This document shows positions 1 to 10,177 of a DNA stretch of 64,000 bases, in pieces. Numbering within the stretch: position 1 is the stretch's first letter; each line of letters begins with the position of its first letter. The stretch is taken from positions 1 through 64,000 of the forward strand of contig JAMPXP010000001.1 of the NCBI GenBank assembly GCA_023701135.1, given 5' to 3'. The notes below the pieces were generated by a model. The model was not told the DNA's origin, searched no databases, and worked only from the letters and a program-made list of their open reading frames with translations. The DNA comes from Desulfobacula sp. GTDB taxonomy: Bacteria > Desulfobacterota > Desulfobacteria > Desulfobacterales > Desulfobacteraceae. Both the position numbers and the translations under genes were made by a program.

Positions 1-512
1 TGACTGAACAGGCTCGCATGTCGTACCATAATTTCGGAATTCTCCTTTGTTTTGGGTTCGGTTCTTTGTTTGGTCGCAAAACCATAACCCGGCAGGGAGA
101 ATTCCTACAACATTTTTTTATCTAAAATCCGTTTTTGGACAATAGTGATCATATTTAAATAGGTAAAAGCTACTATTTACCATATTAAAGAAGTAATGTA
201 ATTTCTTTTTACATAGAAAAAATCTTATGTCGGATTTACCCTAAATGTTTAATTACACCCAATATATAATCATCCAATCCTAATCTTAACTTCTTACCAA
301 AAATTAAGATTTTTATAGCCTTTTTTTAATTTAAAGAAAAAGTCTATATGTTGTGGTTGAAAAATGCAAACTCTCTGGTTTTCCATTCATCTTTATTGGA
401 GAAAGAGTTGAATGTGGCCTTATTTAAAGGCCTTGTCCAGAATCGGTTTCTGCGTTAAGATTGATTGCCGGTGAAGCCGGGTTTGCAAAACCATTTCAGG
501 AGACAAAGGCAA

Positions 513-1643
513 ATGACATCCCTCAGCAGTGAATTAAAAATAAAAAACATGATGCTTCGAAACAGGCTGGTGCTGCCTCCCATCACCACCAATTACGGGT
601 CGTCCAAAGGCCTGGTGACCCAGGCGGTTCTTGATTTTTATCGGGACCGGGCAAAGGATGTGGGACTTGTCATTGTGGAAGCCACATCGGTGCAGGCTAC
701 AGGCCGGATTGTTCCCGGCAGCCTTGGGCTCTGGGACGACTCCCAGGTGTCCCCCATGGCCGGGCTGGTGAAAACCATACAGAAGCAGGGAGCCTCTGCC
801 TTGGTTCAGCTCAGCCATGCAGGCCCCAGGTGCCCGCCGGTTCCGGGCAAACGGCACGGGTTCTCTCCTTCCGGCGTGCGGTTCAGGCCCGATGTGGACC
901 CCATTGTCATGAATGCGGGGGATATCGGGCAATTGATCCGGGATTTTTCCAGGGCCGCCCTTAGGGCGCAAAAAGCCGGGTTTGACGGGGTTGAAATCCA
1001 TGGTGCCCACTTGTATCTGCTGAGCCAGTTTTTATCCCCCCTGACCAATCGGCGGGAAGACGAATATGGGGGGGATGCCAAGGGCCGGGCCTTCCTGGCC
1101 CTGGAAATCGTGAGAGAAGTGCGCAAAAACCTGGGGCCGGACTATCCCCTTTTTTTCCGGATCAATGCCGAAGAACGGATTCCCGGGGGATTGGTGCTTA
1201 AGGATGCCCTTGTCATGGCCAAATTGCTGAAGGATGCCGGGGTGGATGTGTTTGATGTGACCCTCATCGCCCAGGGCGGGTGGAAAGAGGCCGAGGGGAA
1301 AACCTGGCTCACGGGGTCATCGGCCCTGCCCAAGGATCTTCCCTCCGGCGCCAATGTGGCCCTGGCCGCGGCCTTTAAAAAAGAGACCGGTCTTCCCGTC
1401 ATTGCCGTGGGCAAATTCGGGATGGGAGATGCCGCCCTTTGTGCGGTGCAAGATGAGAATATTGATCTGATTGCCGTTGGACGCCAGATGATCTGTGATC
1501 CTGAAACCGCCAAAAAAATGCTGACGGAAAGGGACCTGGACATCATTGCCTGTGAGGAATGCCTGCAATGCTTTGCAAGTATTGGAAGGAGCGAGCCCAT
1601 GGCCTGCAAGATCAACCCGGATCTGCCCGGGGGCCGGTCCTAG
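513..1643 (+). CDS. NADH:flavin oxidoreductase / Old Yellow Enzyme family, single-domain with C-terminal Cys cluster
   Basis: OYE barrel motifs (VLPPITTNYG, GFDGVEIHGAHLYLLSQFLSPLTNRREDEYGG, IAVGRQMICDPE); CEECLQC-x11-C near the C-terminus; start placed at MTSLSSEL because of AGGAG upstream. Confidence 0.85.
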   Translation: MTSLSSELKIKNMMLRNRLVLPPITTNYGSSKGLVTQAVLDFYRDRAKDVGLVIVEATSVQATGRIVPGSLGLWDDSQVSPMAGLVKTIQKQGASALVQLSHAGPRCPPVPGKRHGFSPSGVRFRPDVDPIVMNAGDIGQLIRDFSRAALRAQKAGFDGVEIHGAHLYLLSQFLSPLTNRREDEYGGDAKGRAFLALEIVREVRKNLGPDYPLFFRINAEERIPGGLVLKDALVMAKLLKDAGVDVFDVTLIAQGGWKEAEGKTWLTGSSALPKDLPSGANVALAAAFKKETGLPVIAVGKFGMGDAALCAVQDENIDLIAVGRQMICDPETAKKMLTERDLDIIACEECLQCFASIGRSEPMACKINPDLPGGRS

Positions 1644-1695
1644 GGGTTTCTATATCAGATGAGGGTGGATGGCTTTTGGACAGAAGGATACGAAT

Positions 1696-1728
1696 CTGCA
1701 TGTCCGGGATAAAACCCCGGACATGCAG
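1696..1728. terminator. Perfect 13-bp stem hairpin between convergent genes
   Basis: CTGCATGTCCGGG-ATAAAAC-CCCGGACATGCAG; no strong U-tract on either strand. Confidence 0.55.
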
Positions 1729-1735
1729 AAGGAAA

Positions 1736-2893
1736 TTATTTCTGCTGATCTTTATGCCATTGGGCGGTTTTGACCACCAGGGGCGGCACAAGGCCTTCCC
1801 CGTTTTTGTCGAACTGGTACATGGGTGATCCCACGCCCGGCACTTTTACATCTTTTAAATTCTTGATAAAAGAGGCCCGGTCGATGCCGCCGTTTTCAAT
1901 GACCTTGGCAGCCACTTTCACGGCATCATAGCCGTAGATGGCGGACAAGGGCGGCAGTCCTGCATGTTTTTTCTCAAATTCAGTCACAAGGACCTTGGCC
2001 ACGGGCTGGGTCACATCCAGGGACATGAGGGAGGACAGATAAATCTTGTCCATATCTCCGGCCAGTTCAAAGAATTTGGGAGCGGTCAGGGCATCGGGAC
2101 CGTAGAGGATGATGTCCCATTCCATTTTCCGGACCTGTTTGGCAATCATCCCGCCTTCATTATAGGTGACAAAGAGCAGGAGAACATCGGGGTTCTGGCT
2201 TTTGGCCCGCAGGAGGACCGAGGAAAAGTCCACATCCTGTCCCGGTGTGATGACATCGTCGGTGGAAATGGCGACGCCCAGTTCCTTTGCCTTGTCAATG
2301 GCGTATTTGCGCAATTGCTGGCCATAGTCCTGGTTTTCGCTGATAATGGCAATGGTTTTGGCTTTGAATTCATCCTTGCTGGTGGCCACCATGAAGTCCG
2401 AGATGCTTTTGGTGGTATAGGTCAGGCGGATCAGGTTGTCAAAGCCCTGTTCCGTAATGGTGCTGGCATTGGCATAGGTGATGATATTGCCCACGCCGTA
2501 ACGGTTGAAGATGGGTGTGGAAGCCAGGGCGCAACTGCTCATGGTGGGTCCCAGAGCGGCCAGGAATTTGCCTGAGGCAATCTTTTTGGCCACATTGGCT
2601 GATTCTTTTGGATCACCGCGGTCATCAAAGAATTCCAGTTTTAACTGAAATCCTTTGAGGGGGCCGGCTGCGATGCCGCCGGCGGCATTGATTTCTTCAA
2701 CGGCTATTTCCTGGCCTTTCTTGTCATCCAGGCCATAGTCCCCGTATTTCCCGGTGCAGGCATCATAACCGGCAAGGGTAATGGTTTTGTTTTTCATGTC
2801 CACCCCGTCCTTGGACGGTCCTGCCATCCCCGGTGAGGCGCCCAGGCCAAACAAAACCATAAAACACAATACACTCGTCAATAGCTTTTTCAT
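1736..2893 (-). CDS. Branched-chain amino-acid-type ABC transporter substrate-binding protein
   Basis: Signal peptide; periplasmic-binding fold of LivJ type; heads a LivFGMH-like operon. Confidence 0.9.
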   Translation of the reverse strand: MKKLLTSVLCFMVLFGLGASPGMAGPSKDGVDMKNKTITLAGYDACTGKYGDYGLDDKKGQEIAVEEINAAGGIAAGPLKGFQLKLEFFDDRGDPKESANVAKKIASGKFLAALGPTMSSCALASTPIFNRYGVGNIITYANASTITEQGFDNLIRLTYTTKSISDFMVATSKDEFKAKTIAIISENQDYGQQLRKYAIDKAKELGVAISTDDVITPGQDVDFSSVLLRAKSQNPDVLLLFVTYNEGGMIAKQVRKMEWDIILYGPDALTAPKFFELAGDMDKIYLSSLMSLDVTQPVAKVLVTEFEKKHAGLPPLSAIYGYDAVKVAAKVIENGGIDRASFIKNLKDVKVPGVGSPMYQFDKNGEGLVPPLVVKTAQWHKDQQK

Positions 2894-2959
2894 TCCTGTC
2901 TCCTTTCTTGATTGAGATCACCCTGTATAGGATGATCGAAAATAAACCTTCACTGAAAT

Positions 2960-3667
2960 TTATGCTTCTCCCAGATAGCTTTTCCGGATTTGTTCCGAAT
3001 CCAGCAGATCGCAGGAATTGCCCTGGTGCACAATTTTGCCCAGCTCGATGACATAGGCCCGCTGGGTGATTTTCAGGGCTTTTTTAACATTCTGTTCCAC
3101 CAGCAGGATGGACAATCCGGTTTTATTCAATTCCCGGATGGTTTTAAAAATCTGGTTGACCAGGACCGGCGCCAGCCCCATGGACGGTTCGTCCAGGAAA
3201 AGCAGTTTGGGCCGCTTCATGAGCCCTCTGGCAATGGCCAGCATCTGCTGCTCCCCGCCGCTCAGGGTTCCTGCCTTTTGATTCCGGCGTTCGGCAAGGA
3301 TGGGGAACATTGCATAATATTTTTCCATGTCCCGGCGGATTTCCTTTTTGTCTTTTCTTCCAAAGGCCCCGATCTGCAGATTGGTTTCCACGGTTCTCTG
3401 GGTAAAGACCATGCGGCCTTCAGGCACATGGGAGATGCCCAGGTTCACGATTTTTTCCGGCGGCAGTCGGTTCAGGCTTTGGCCCTCAAAGGTCATGGTC
3501 CCGCCGGTGCTCTGAATCAAACCGGAAACCGTTTTCAGGAAGGTGGTTTTTCCGGCTCCGTTGGCGCCGATCAGGGCCACAATTTCACCTTGCCTGATTT
3601 CCAGGTCGATGCCGAAAAGCGCTTTGATCTTGCCGTAACCCGATTCCAGGGAATTGATGGTCAGCAT
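2960..3667 (-). CDS. livF: Branched-chain amino-acid ABC transporter ATP-binding protein (LivF)
   Basis: GANGAGKTT Walker A, LSGGEQQMLAIARGLM signature, operon context. Confidence 0.93.
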   Translation of the reverse strand: MLTINSLESGYGKIKALFGIDLEIRQGEIVALIGANGAGKTTFLKTVSGLIQSTGGTMTFEGQSLNRLPPEKIVNLGISHVPEGRMVFTQRTVETNLQIGAFGRKDKKEIRRDMEKYYAMFPILAERRNQKAGTLSGGEQQMLAIARGLMKRPKLLFLDEPSMGLAPVLVNQIFKTIRELNKTGLSILLVEQNVKKALKITQRAYVIELGKIVHQGNSCDLLDSEQIRKSYLGEA

Positions 3668-4440
3668 TAAAGGTCTCCTTCCTCTCCAAGGTAAATGGCC
3701 TGGACTTTTTTATCCTTTTGAATCTCGACAGGGGTGCCTTCCTGGAATTTTGCCCCGTTGGCCAGCACGATGATCCGTTCCGCCACAGACATGATAAACC
3801 GCATATTGTGCTCGATGACAAACACCGTAATGCCTTTTTTCTGCAGAATCCGGATGAAGCCGGCCAGATCGTCCATTTCAACCGGATTCATGCCGGCACA
3901 GGGCTCGTCCAGCAGGAGCAAATGGGGATCAGACACAATGGCCCGGCAGATTTCAAGAAGCCGCTGTTTTCCATAGGGCAGGTTTTTGGCCAGGGTATCG
4001 TGCCGTCCCGCCAGGTCTGCAAGCTCAAGGACGGCCATGGCCTTTTCCCTGGCCTGTCGTTCAACCTTCCGGGTTTTCAGAACCCCGGCATAGACATCCC
4101 ACAAAGAGGTGGTGATTTTGCAGTGAAGGCCGATGAGAATATTTTCCAGCACTGAAATATTGGGAAAGACCCTCAGATTCTGGAATGTCCGTGATATTCC
4201 CTTGCCTGTGATCACATGGGCCGGGAGTCCGGTGATGTCCTCCCCGTTGAACATGAACCGGCCCGATGTCGGGGCATAGAGGCCGGACAGATTATTGATA
4301 AAGGTGGTCTTTCCGGACCCGTTGGGCCCGATCATGCCGACAATTTCCCCTTTTTCAACGGTGAGACTGACATCTTTCAGGGCAATGACGCCGCCAAATT
4401 TTTTTCCGATGGTATCGGCCGTCAAAAGACTCATACCCAT
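3667..4440 (-). CDS. livG: Branched-chain amino-acid ABC transporter ATP-binding protein (LivG)
   Basis: GPNGSGKTT Walker A, LPYGKQRLLEICRAI, LLLDEPCAGMNP. Confidence 0.93.
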   Translation of the reverse strand: MGMSLLTADTIGKKFGGVIALKDVSLTVEKGEIVGMIGPNGSGKTTFINNLSGLYAPTSGRFMFNGEDITGLPAHVITGKGISRTFQNLRVFPNISVLENILIGLHCKITTSLWDVYAGVLKTRKVERQAREKAMAVLELADLAGRHDTLAKNLPYGKQRLLEICRAIVSDPHLLLLDEPCAGMNPVEMDDLAGFIRILQKKGITVFVIEHNMRFIMSVAERIIVLANGAKFQEGTPVEIQKDKKVQAIYLGEEGDL

Positions 4441-4479
4441 GCTCCTTCTAAACTGATAATGCTTATATTCGCCATACCC

Positions 4480-5472
4480 TTATCCTTTAAATGCCGAGGT
4501 TCCGAAGATCCCCTGGGGCCTGAACAACAGGACGGCCACCATGATCACGCCGATGATCAGCATCCTGTATTCGGCAATGCCCCGGAAATATTCCGTGGCC
4601 AGGGTCATGATGATGACCCCTGCAATGGGGGCTAAAAGTGATCCCATGCCGCCCACAATGACCATGATGATCATGAGGCAGGATTCCTCCAGCCTGAAAT
4701 TGGACGGAGTGACCGTGGTCTGGTAGACGGCCAGGTAACTGCCGGCAAGGCCTGCGTAAAAGCAGCCGATGCCGAAGACAATGATTTTATAGACAGCCGT
4801 ATTGATCCCCATGACCGAAGCGGCCAGCTCATCTTCCCGGATGGCGATAAAGGCCCGGCCGAATTTGGAATGCACCAGAAGGGAAAGGGTGATCCAGGTA
4901 AAGCCGAGGAGGATGAGGCCCAGATAATAAAAATCCACTTCCGTCCGGATGGACCATCCCAGGATGCTGGGAATGGGAATGCCCACGATGCCCATGGCGC
5001 CGTTGGTGAACCCGATCCAGGCCTGGGCCACCAGCCTGAAAATCTCACCAAAGGCAATGGTGAGAAGGCAGAAATAATCCCCCCGGACCTTGCGGGTGGG
5101 CAGCCCCAGGAGGATGCCGAACAACAGGGCTATGGCCCCGGAAAGGATGAGGCAGGACAGAAACCCGAAGCCGTAGCGGGTGATAAGAATGGCGGTGGTA
5201 TATCCTCCCAGCCCGTAGAAAGCGGCATGGCCCAGGGAGAGCAGCCCGGCATAGCCGAGGATGAGGTTCAGTCCCATACACAGGATGACATAGAGAATCA
5301 TATAATTGATGATGCCCAGGTAATAGGTGTCGGTCATGATATGGGGCAGCAACACACAGCCCGCCGCCGCCGTCAGAAAGGCGGTTTTTTTAAACATCGG
5401 GTGGTTGAGCACTGTTTTGAATGTCATGGGGTTTCCTGTCTGTTTTCCGTGGTTTTCGAGAGTCGGTTCCAT
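4480..5472 (-). CDS. livM: Branched-chain amino-acid ABC transporter permease (LivM)
   Basis: Multi-TM; GYAGLLSLGHAAFYGLGGY and AIREDELAASVMGIN motifs. Confidence 0.92.
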   Translation of the reverse strand: MEPTLENHGKQTGNPMTFKTVLNHPMFKKTAFLTAAAGCVLLPHIMTDTYYLGIINYMILYVILCMGLNLILGYAGLLSLGHAAFYGLGGYTTAILITRYGFGFLSCLILSGAIALLFGILLGLPTRKVRGDYFCLLTIAFGEIFRLVAQAWIGFTNGAMGIVGIPIPSILGWSIRTEVDFYYLGLILLGFTWITLSLLVHSKFGRAFIAIREDELAASVMGINTAVYKIIVFGIGCFYAGLAGSYLAVYQTTVTPSNFRLEESCLMIIMVIVGGMGSLLAPIAGVIIMTLATEYFRGIAEYRMLIIGVIMVAVLLFRPQGIFGTSAFKG

Positions 5473-5505
5473 ATCTTGCTTCCTGTTTGTTGTCCGTTTG
5501 AACGG

Positions 5506-6381
5506 TTAAACTTTCGTCTGCTCCACCGCACCCATGATGCCGGTGGGTTTCACCAGCAAAATGATGATCAGCAATAAAAAGGTGATGGGATCACGGTAGG
5601 AGGACGAGACATAAACACCGATAAAATTTTCACAGATGCCCAGGAACATGCCGCCGATGAGGGCTCCGCCCAGACTGCCGATGCCGCCGATGACCGCGGC
5701 GGTGAAGGCGATGATGGTGCCCCTGAATCCCATGGCCAGGGAAACGGCATTATAGGAGGTGGAGTATAAGATCCCGCCCACGACCCCCAGCATGCCGCCG
5801 ATGAAATAGACCATGGTGATGGTCCGGTTAATGGGAATACCCATGAGGCTGGCCGTGGGAATATCTTCCGAAACACAGAGGATGGCCTTGCCGTAGGGAT
5901 GGTATTTTAAAAAAAGGGTGAACAGAATGATCAGGCCCACGGCAATGCCCAGAATGATGATCTGGGTCATGGGAACGGCCAGGCCGAAGACCTGGAATGT
6001 CTTTGCACTCAGGATGGAGGGAAAGGCCATGACCTGGTTTCCCCATTTCAGCTCATTGGAATTCTGAATCACATAGGCGGCTCCCAGGGCCGTGATCATG
6101 GAGATCATCCGGTGCTGTCCCGCCCGCAGACGGCGGTAGGCGACGATTTCCACAAAGGAGGCCAGGATTCCGCCCAGGACGGCCGCCGTGAGAATGGCAA
6201 GAACAGGATTCAACTGATATTTGGACAAAAGGGTGTAACAGATGAAGGTCCCGAAGATATAGACATCCCCGTGGGCGAAATTCATCAGCTTTAAAATGCT
6301 GTAAACCATGCTGTACCCGATGGTCACCAACGTATAGATGGCCCCGACCATGATACCGATTAACAATACGTCGAAAAACAT
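5506..6381 (-). CDS. livH: Branched-chain amino-acid ABC transporter permease (LivH)
   Basis: Multi-TM; YSMVYSILKLMNFAHGDVYIFG; start trimmed to MFFDVLLIG. Confidence 0.92.
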   Translation of the reverse strand: MFFDVLLIGIMVGAIYTLVTIGYSMVYSILKLMNFAHGDVYIFGTFICYTLLSKYQLNPVLAILTAAVLGGILASFVEIVAYRRLRAGQHRMISMITALGAAYVIQNSNELKWGNQVMAFPSILSAKTFQVFGLAVPMTQIIILGIAVGLIILFTLFLKYHPYGKAILCVSEDIPTASLMGIPINRTITMVYFIGGMLGVVGGILYSTSYNAVSLAMGFRGTIIAFTAAVIGGIGSLGGALIGGMFLGICENFIGVYVSSSYRDPITFLLLIIILLVKPTGIMGAVEQTKV

Positions 6382-6463
6382 TGACTCGTCCTTTTTCTCT
6401 TGTGGTTGACGGCTTTGGAACTGACCCCCTGCCGGATATCCGTGTTCATTCCTGGGCCCCGGC

Positions 6464-7198
6464 CTACATGAACCCTGAAAACGGCTTTCTGACAAGGCCG
6501 GTATGCACATGGTGAATCATGGTGAAAAAATCAAACACCGGGAGCCCGACGGCGGCCTGGACAGCATGGGCATAGGGCGGCAGATCGCTGCATTCCAGAA
6601 GGATGCTGCCGATATCCGGATTCTCATTTACAAGGGCCTTTGCAACGTCAACAACTTCGGTTTCGATTTTGTTGGAATCCAGGGTCCCCTTTTCCAGAAG
6701 GATGGCATCCCGGAATTCCGGCTGGTTTTCCATTCCGGCAATGGCCAGGGGAAGATTTTCCGGAATTCCTGTGGCCGTAAAATGTTTGGGTAGAAGACGG
6801 GTTGAATTGGCCGTGATGATGCCTATTCTCTTGCCGGTGATCTGATACATAAACGGAATCTGCAGCAGGCTGGACAGGAGAACGGGGATGTCCAGGCTTT
6901 TGGACACTTCCTGCTGAAAAAGGGCCATGAATCCGCAGGCCCCTGTAACGGCGCGGACCCCGCTCTTATAAAGCCGTTGGGCCGCATCGATAAAGGGAGA
7001 GACCAGATCCGGGTCCTGTTGATTCAACAAGCGGTCAATGGAGGCCCCCTCAACCCGTTCATACCGGACGGGAAACGGGAAGGTGCCGGCATTGCCGACA
7101 TTCCCCGGAATACACGGATAGGACGCATCCAGTATCAGAATACCAATGGATTCTCCATACCAGGCCTGGGTGGGTCTGGCCACAGAAAACACCGTCAT
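6464..7198 (-). CDS. Aspartate/glutamate (hydantoin) racemase-like protein
   Basis: GACGFMALFQ and ILLECSDLPPYAHAVQ Cys-containing motifs of the Asp/Glu racemase superfamily. Confidence 0.7.
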   Translation of the reverse strand: MTVFSVARPTQAWYGESIGILILDASYPCIPGNVGNAGTFPFPVRYERVEGASIDRLLNQQDPDLVSPFIDAAQRLYKSGVRAVTGACGFMALFQQEVSKSLDIPVLLSSLLQIPFMYQITGKRIGIITANSTRLLPKHFTATGIPENLPLAIAGMENQPEFRDAILLEKGTLDSNKIETEVVDVAKALVNENPDIGSILLECSDLPPYAHAVQAAVGLPVFDFFTMIHHVHTGLVRKPFSGFM

Positions 7199-7277
7199 TT
7201 TTCTCTCCTTTTCATTATCATAAGGACCATACCAAAATTTTAATAAACTTTCTTAAAAATATCTATGATATATTTAC

Positions 7278-7307
7278 TGACATATCAGTGGTTGAAATAT
7301 CATGTCA
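7278..7307. promoter_or_regulatory. Inverted repeat TGACAT-N18-ATGTCA, candidate operator
   Basis: Read directly in the intergenic region between the racemase-like gene and the GntR gene. Confidence 0.4.
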
Positions 7308-7409
7308 AGGACTATTTCAACCCTTTTTCAAAATTTTGGAATATTCCGGGGCTGAACCGAAAAGGCTTGAATTTATCATAAAGATAGAATACATAATCTT
7401 CCTGTGTGG

Positions 7410-7424
7410 CATATCAATGATATG
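7410..7424. promoter_or_regulatory. Palindrome CATATCA-A-TGATATG, candidate GntR operator
   Basis: 15-nt palindrome 34 nt upstream of the GntR start codon. Confidence 0.5.
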
Positions 7425-7458
7425 TTAAAGATTTCAAACTGCCTGATCAAAACTGAAA

Positions 7459-8097
7459 ATGAAAAAGACAGTCTATCAAACCGTACGTGACCGGATTCTG
7501 TATCTGGAATACAGCCCGGGTCAGATTTTAAATGAAAAGGTTCTGGCCGAGGAATTCGACATCAGCCGATCTCCGGTGAAGGACGTATTCAACCGTTTGG
7601 AATGGGAGCAGTTGGTAAGGGTCATTCCCCGGACCGGCAGTATGGTGACCGAGATTGAATTCAGCAGGATCATGAATGTCTTTCAGGTCCGCTTTGAAAT
7701 TGAAGCCTTTGAAGCCGGTCTGGCTGAGGCACAATTTTCTTCACGGCATCTCACCCAGATGAAGGATCTGGATGACACCTGCAAAAAACTGCTGGATAAT
7801 GAAGATCCAAGGGCCCTTGCCCAGATGGACGCATCCCTCAGACAGATCATCCACGATGCCGCCGGCAATCCTGTTCTGGCCGATGTTTCCGACCGGCTCT
7901 ATTCACAGACCTTCCGCCTCTGGTACAGTGTTCTGGCCAAGAGCGACTGGCGGGAAGAAGTCATGGCCGTTAAAAAAGAATATGAAAAAATCCTGGCCTA
8001 TTTTTCTTCACATCCTTCCAATGCCTTCGGGTCCATCCGGAGAACACAACTGATGGATCATTTCGAACGCCTGCGCCAGAAATTTCTGGGAACCTGA
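7459..8097 (+). CDS. GntR family transcriptional regulator (FCD type)
   Basis: N-terminal wHTH (VLAEEFDISRSPVKDVFNRLEWEQLVRVIPRTG) and FCD-like helical domain. Confidence 0.9.
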   Translation: MKKTVYQTVRDRILYLEYSPGQILNEKVLAEEFDISRSPVKDVFNRLEWEQLVRVIPRTGSMVTEIEFSRIMNVFQVRFEIEAFEAGLAEAQFSSRHLTQMKDLDDTCKKLLDNEDPRALAQMDASLRQIIHDAAGNPVLADVSDRLYSQTFRLWYSVLAKSDWREEVMAVKKEYEKILAYFSSHPSNAFGSIRRTQLMDHFERLRQKFLGT

Positions 8098-8129
8098 CCT
8101 CCGGAAAAAAAATGCCCTGACCCGCAAGG

Positions 8130-9410
8130 TCAATGATCCCCTGCCGGCAATTCAACCTTGACGGCCACATAGAGATTCACCAGGGAGAGCCCGGCCGCCA
8201 GAAAGAAAATATACTGGGGTCCCCAGACTCCCCAGATGAGTCCTCCCAGAGGCGCGAAGATAATGGTAACCATATGGTCCAGGCTGATCCCCACCGACAG
8301 GGTCGGGGTCATATCCGAGGGGTGAACGGCTATGGCACCCAGGTAAACGGTTCGCACCAGCCCCATCTGGGTGGACATACGGTCCAGGATAAAGATGAGA
8401 TAGGCCGGCAGGATGGCCCATCCGGCAAGGGGCAGCAGGCCCTCATGGTACCCGGCCGTCAAGGCGCCGTAAACCAGGTAGACCAGGATAAACGAAAGGG
8501 CATCGGCATAGAGCATGGCCTTGATGCCGAAACGGTCCATCCACCGACCCAGGGCCGGAATGAAAAAAATACCGATCAAGCCGCCGGCCATGGAAAGCAT
8601 GGCAATGGTGTCTGCTTTTTTACCCAGGAGATCAATGAGCACCCAGGGTCCGTATACCATCATGATCTGCTTCTGGGCTCCGAACAGGATGGTCAAAATA
8701 TAATAATACCGGTATTCTTTGCGCACGACCATCCGGGTTTTCCGATGAATGCTGCCCGGAAGATGAACCCTGCGTTGCAATCGCACCAACAGGATCATGA
8801 CCATGAAAAAAGCTGCGCCGGCCAGCAGAAAGGGAAGTTTAAAAGGGGTTTCAAAATTGAAGAATCCGGTGCGAAAACCAATGAACACCAGGATGGCCGC
8901 CACCATCTGAAATGCCGTGGACACGCCCTTGAACTGGCCCATGCGTTTTCCGGTTTCTCCTTTTTTGATCAGGGCAAGGCCGATGCTGTCCTGAAGAACA
9001 AAAAAGAGGTGCATGCCCAGGGAATTGATAAAAATGAACACGGTCATAACGGTATAGGAGGGCGTGAAAAAGCCCAGATAGACGATTCCGGCAATGCTGA
9101 ACACCTGGGCCAGGATGGCGATGCGGATGTCACTGATAAAGGAAAAAAGAGAAATGACCAGGATGCACAGGATGCCGGGAAGCTCCCGGGGCAGCTCAAT
9201 GACGCCCCGCTGAAAGGCCGTGGCCTGGTAGGCATCTTTAAAATAATTGGAAATGATATCGTTGCTGAATCCCAGGCCCAGGGCCGTCAAGGCCAGGATC
9301 AGCACAAAGAGCTTCATTTCTTTGGGGACGGTGTTCATATTTTGACTCACTTTTGGGAGATGTTCAGTAAAATCCATTGGAAAATTACCACCCTGAACAG
9401 GTTTCATCAA
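8130..9410 (-). CDS. MFS transporter
   Basis: 12-TM-like hydrophobic pattern, MFS-type loops. Confidence 0.8.
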   Translation of the reverse strand: MMKPVQGGNFPMDFTEHLPKVSQNMNTVPKEMKLFVLILALTALGLGFSNDIISNYFKDAYQATAFQRGVIELPRELPGILCILVISLFSFISDIRIAILAQVFSIAGIVYLGFFTPSYTVMTVFIFINSLGMHLFFVLQDSIGLALIKKGETGKRMGQFKGVSTAFQMVAAILVFIGFRTGFFNFETPFKLPFLLAGAAFFMVMILLVRLQRRVHLPGSIHRKTRMVVRKEYRYYYILTILFGAQKQIMMVYGPWVLIDLLGKKADTIAMLSMAGGLIGIFFIPALGRWMDRFGIKAMLYADALSFILVYLVYGALTAGYHEGLLPLAGWAILPAYLIFILDRMSTQMGLVRTVYLGAIAVHPSDMTPTLSVGISLDHMVTIIFAPLGGLIWGVWGPQYIFFLAAGLSLVNLYVAVKVELPAGDH

Positions 9411-9611
9411 TGGAAAAAGAGAGTGGAATGGGTTTATGGTATTTTTGTAAAACCCTGAGGTTCATTTTGACAAAGACTTGTATTCCGTGTCCGGGAAGTG
9501 TACCATCTGTGATATAAGTCTCATGAGAATGCAGGGCCAAATCTGAAACGGAAAAATTTCTCACCTGCTGGATTATCTAAGACTGTATTAATTCTTTTAA
9601 CAGGAGGAGAA

Positions 9612-10166
9612 ATGGAACCTGACAGATTTAGAGAGTCCAGGCAGGCAATTAACCGGTTGTGTGAAAATATGAACGGATTCATCGAAGAAAGCGATGTTGA
9701 CGCTTCCCGGCAATGCTGGGAAAAAGCAAAGGAACAGCTTGACATCCTCATTCCCCAGGCCGATGACGAAATTCAGGAACGTTCTGTAAAAAACCTTGGG
9801 CTGAAAATAAAATATCTGCTCTCCCTGATCGATAAGATCAAGGTCAAAAAGGGTTCTGCCGCAGGCATTGAAAAAAAACAGGCTGCCCCTGTTGAATGGG
9901 ATGAAGACCGTATCAAAAAATTTTCACCTGCTTATTTGAAAAAAGTATCCGGCAATATGGGAAATGATTCAAAGGCCTGCGTCTGTTTTGATACCACGGG
10001 CAAAGGGGTGCGTCCCAGCTATGAGGTCCGGTTTGAAAACATGGCAACCATAAGCTTCAGCGGCAGCAACCATAAACTCCGGGAAAAACCCCTTTCAGGG
10101 GACGCCCATAAAATATCCCGGCCTTTTTCCGCCATGGCCATTGATTCCGCTCTGAAGGCCAAATGA
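9612..10166 (+). CDS. Hypothetical protein, probably co-transcribed with rapA-like gene
   Basis: Upstream GGAGG; 11-nt gap to the next gene. Confidence 0.7.
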   Translation: MEPDRFRESRQAINRLCENMNGFIEESDVDASRQCWEKAKEQLDILIPQADDEIQERSVKNLGLKIKYLLSLIDKIKVKKGSAAGIEKKQAAPVEWDEDRIKKFSPAYLKKVSGNMGNDSKACVCFDTTGKGVRPSYEVRFENMATISFSGSNHKLREKPLSGDAHKISRPFSAMAIDSALKAK

Positions 10167-10177
10167 TAGCGTAAACC

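Noticed and set aside
1-29. Possible 5' end of a minus-strand gene (MVRHASLFS...) with AAAGGAG upstream
   Set aside because: Only about 9 codons in the window and the ribosome-site spacing is long; cannot be supported.
416-432. GGCCTT-N5-AAGGCC hairpin upstream of the OYE gene
   Set aside because: Short stem without a U-tract; could easily occur by chance.
5506-6510. N-terminal extension of LivH (MCIPALSESRF...)
   Set aside because: Non-membrane tail overlapping the racemase-like gene; the real start is most likely MFFDVLLIG at 6381.
8133-9458. Long plus-strand ORF (441 aa) opposite the MFS gene
   Set aside because: Antisense to a clearly coding, multi-TM protein; composition rich in G/H/Q/D is typical of a reverse-frame artefact.
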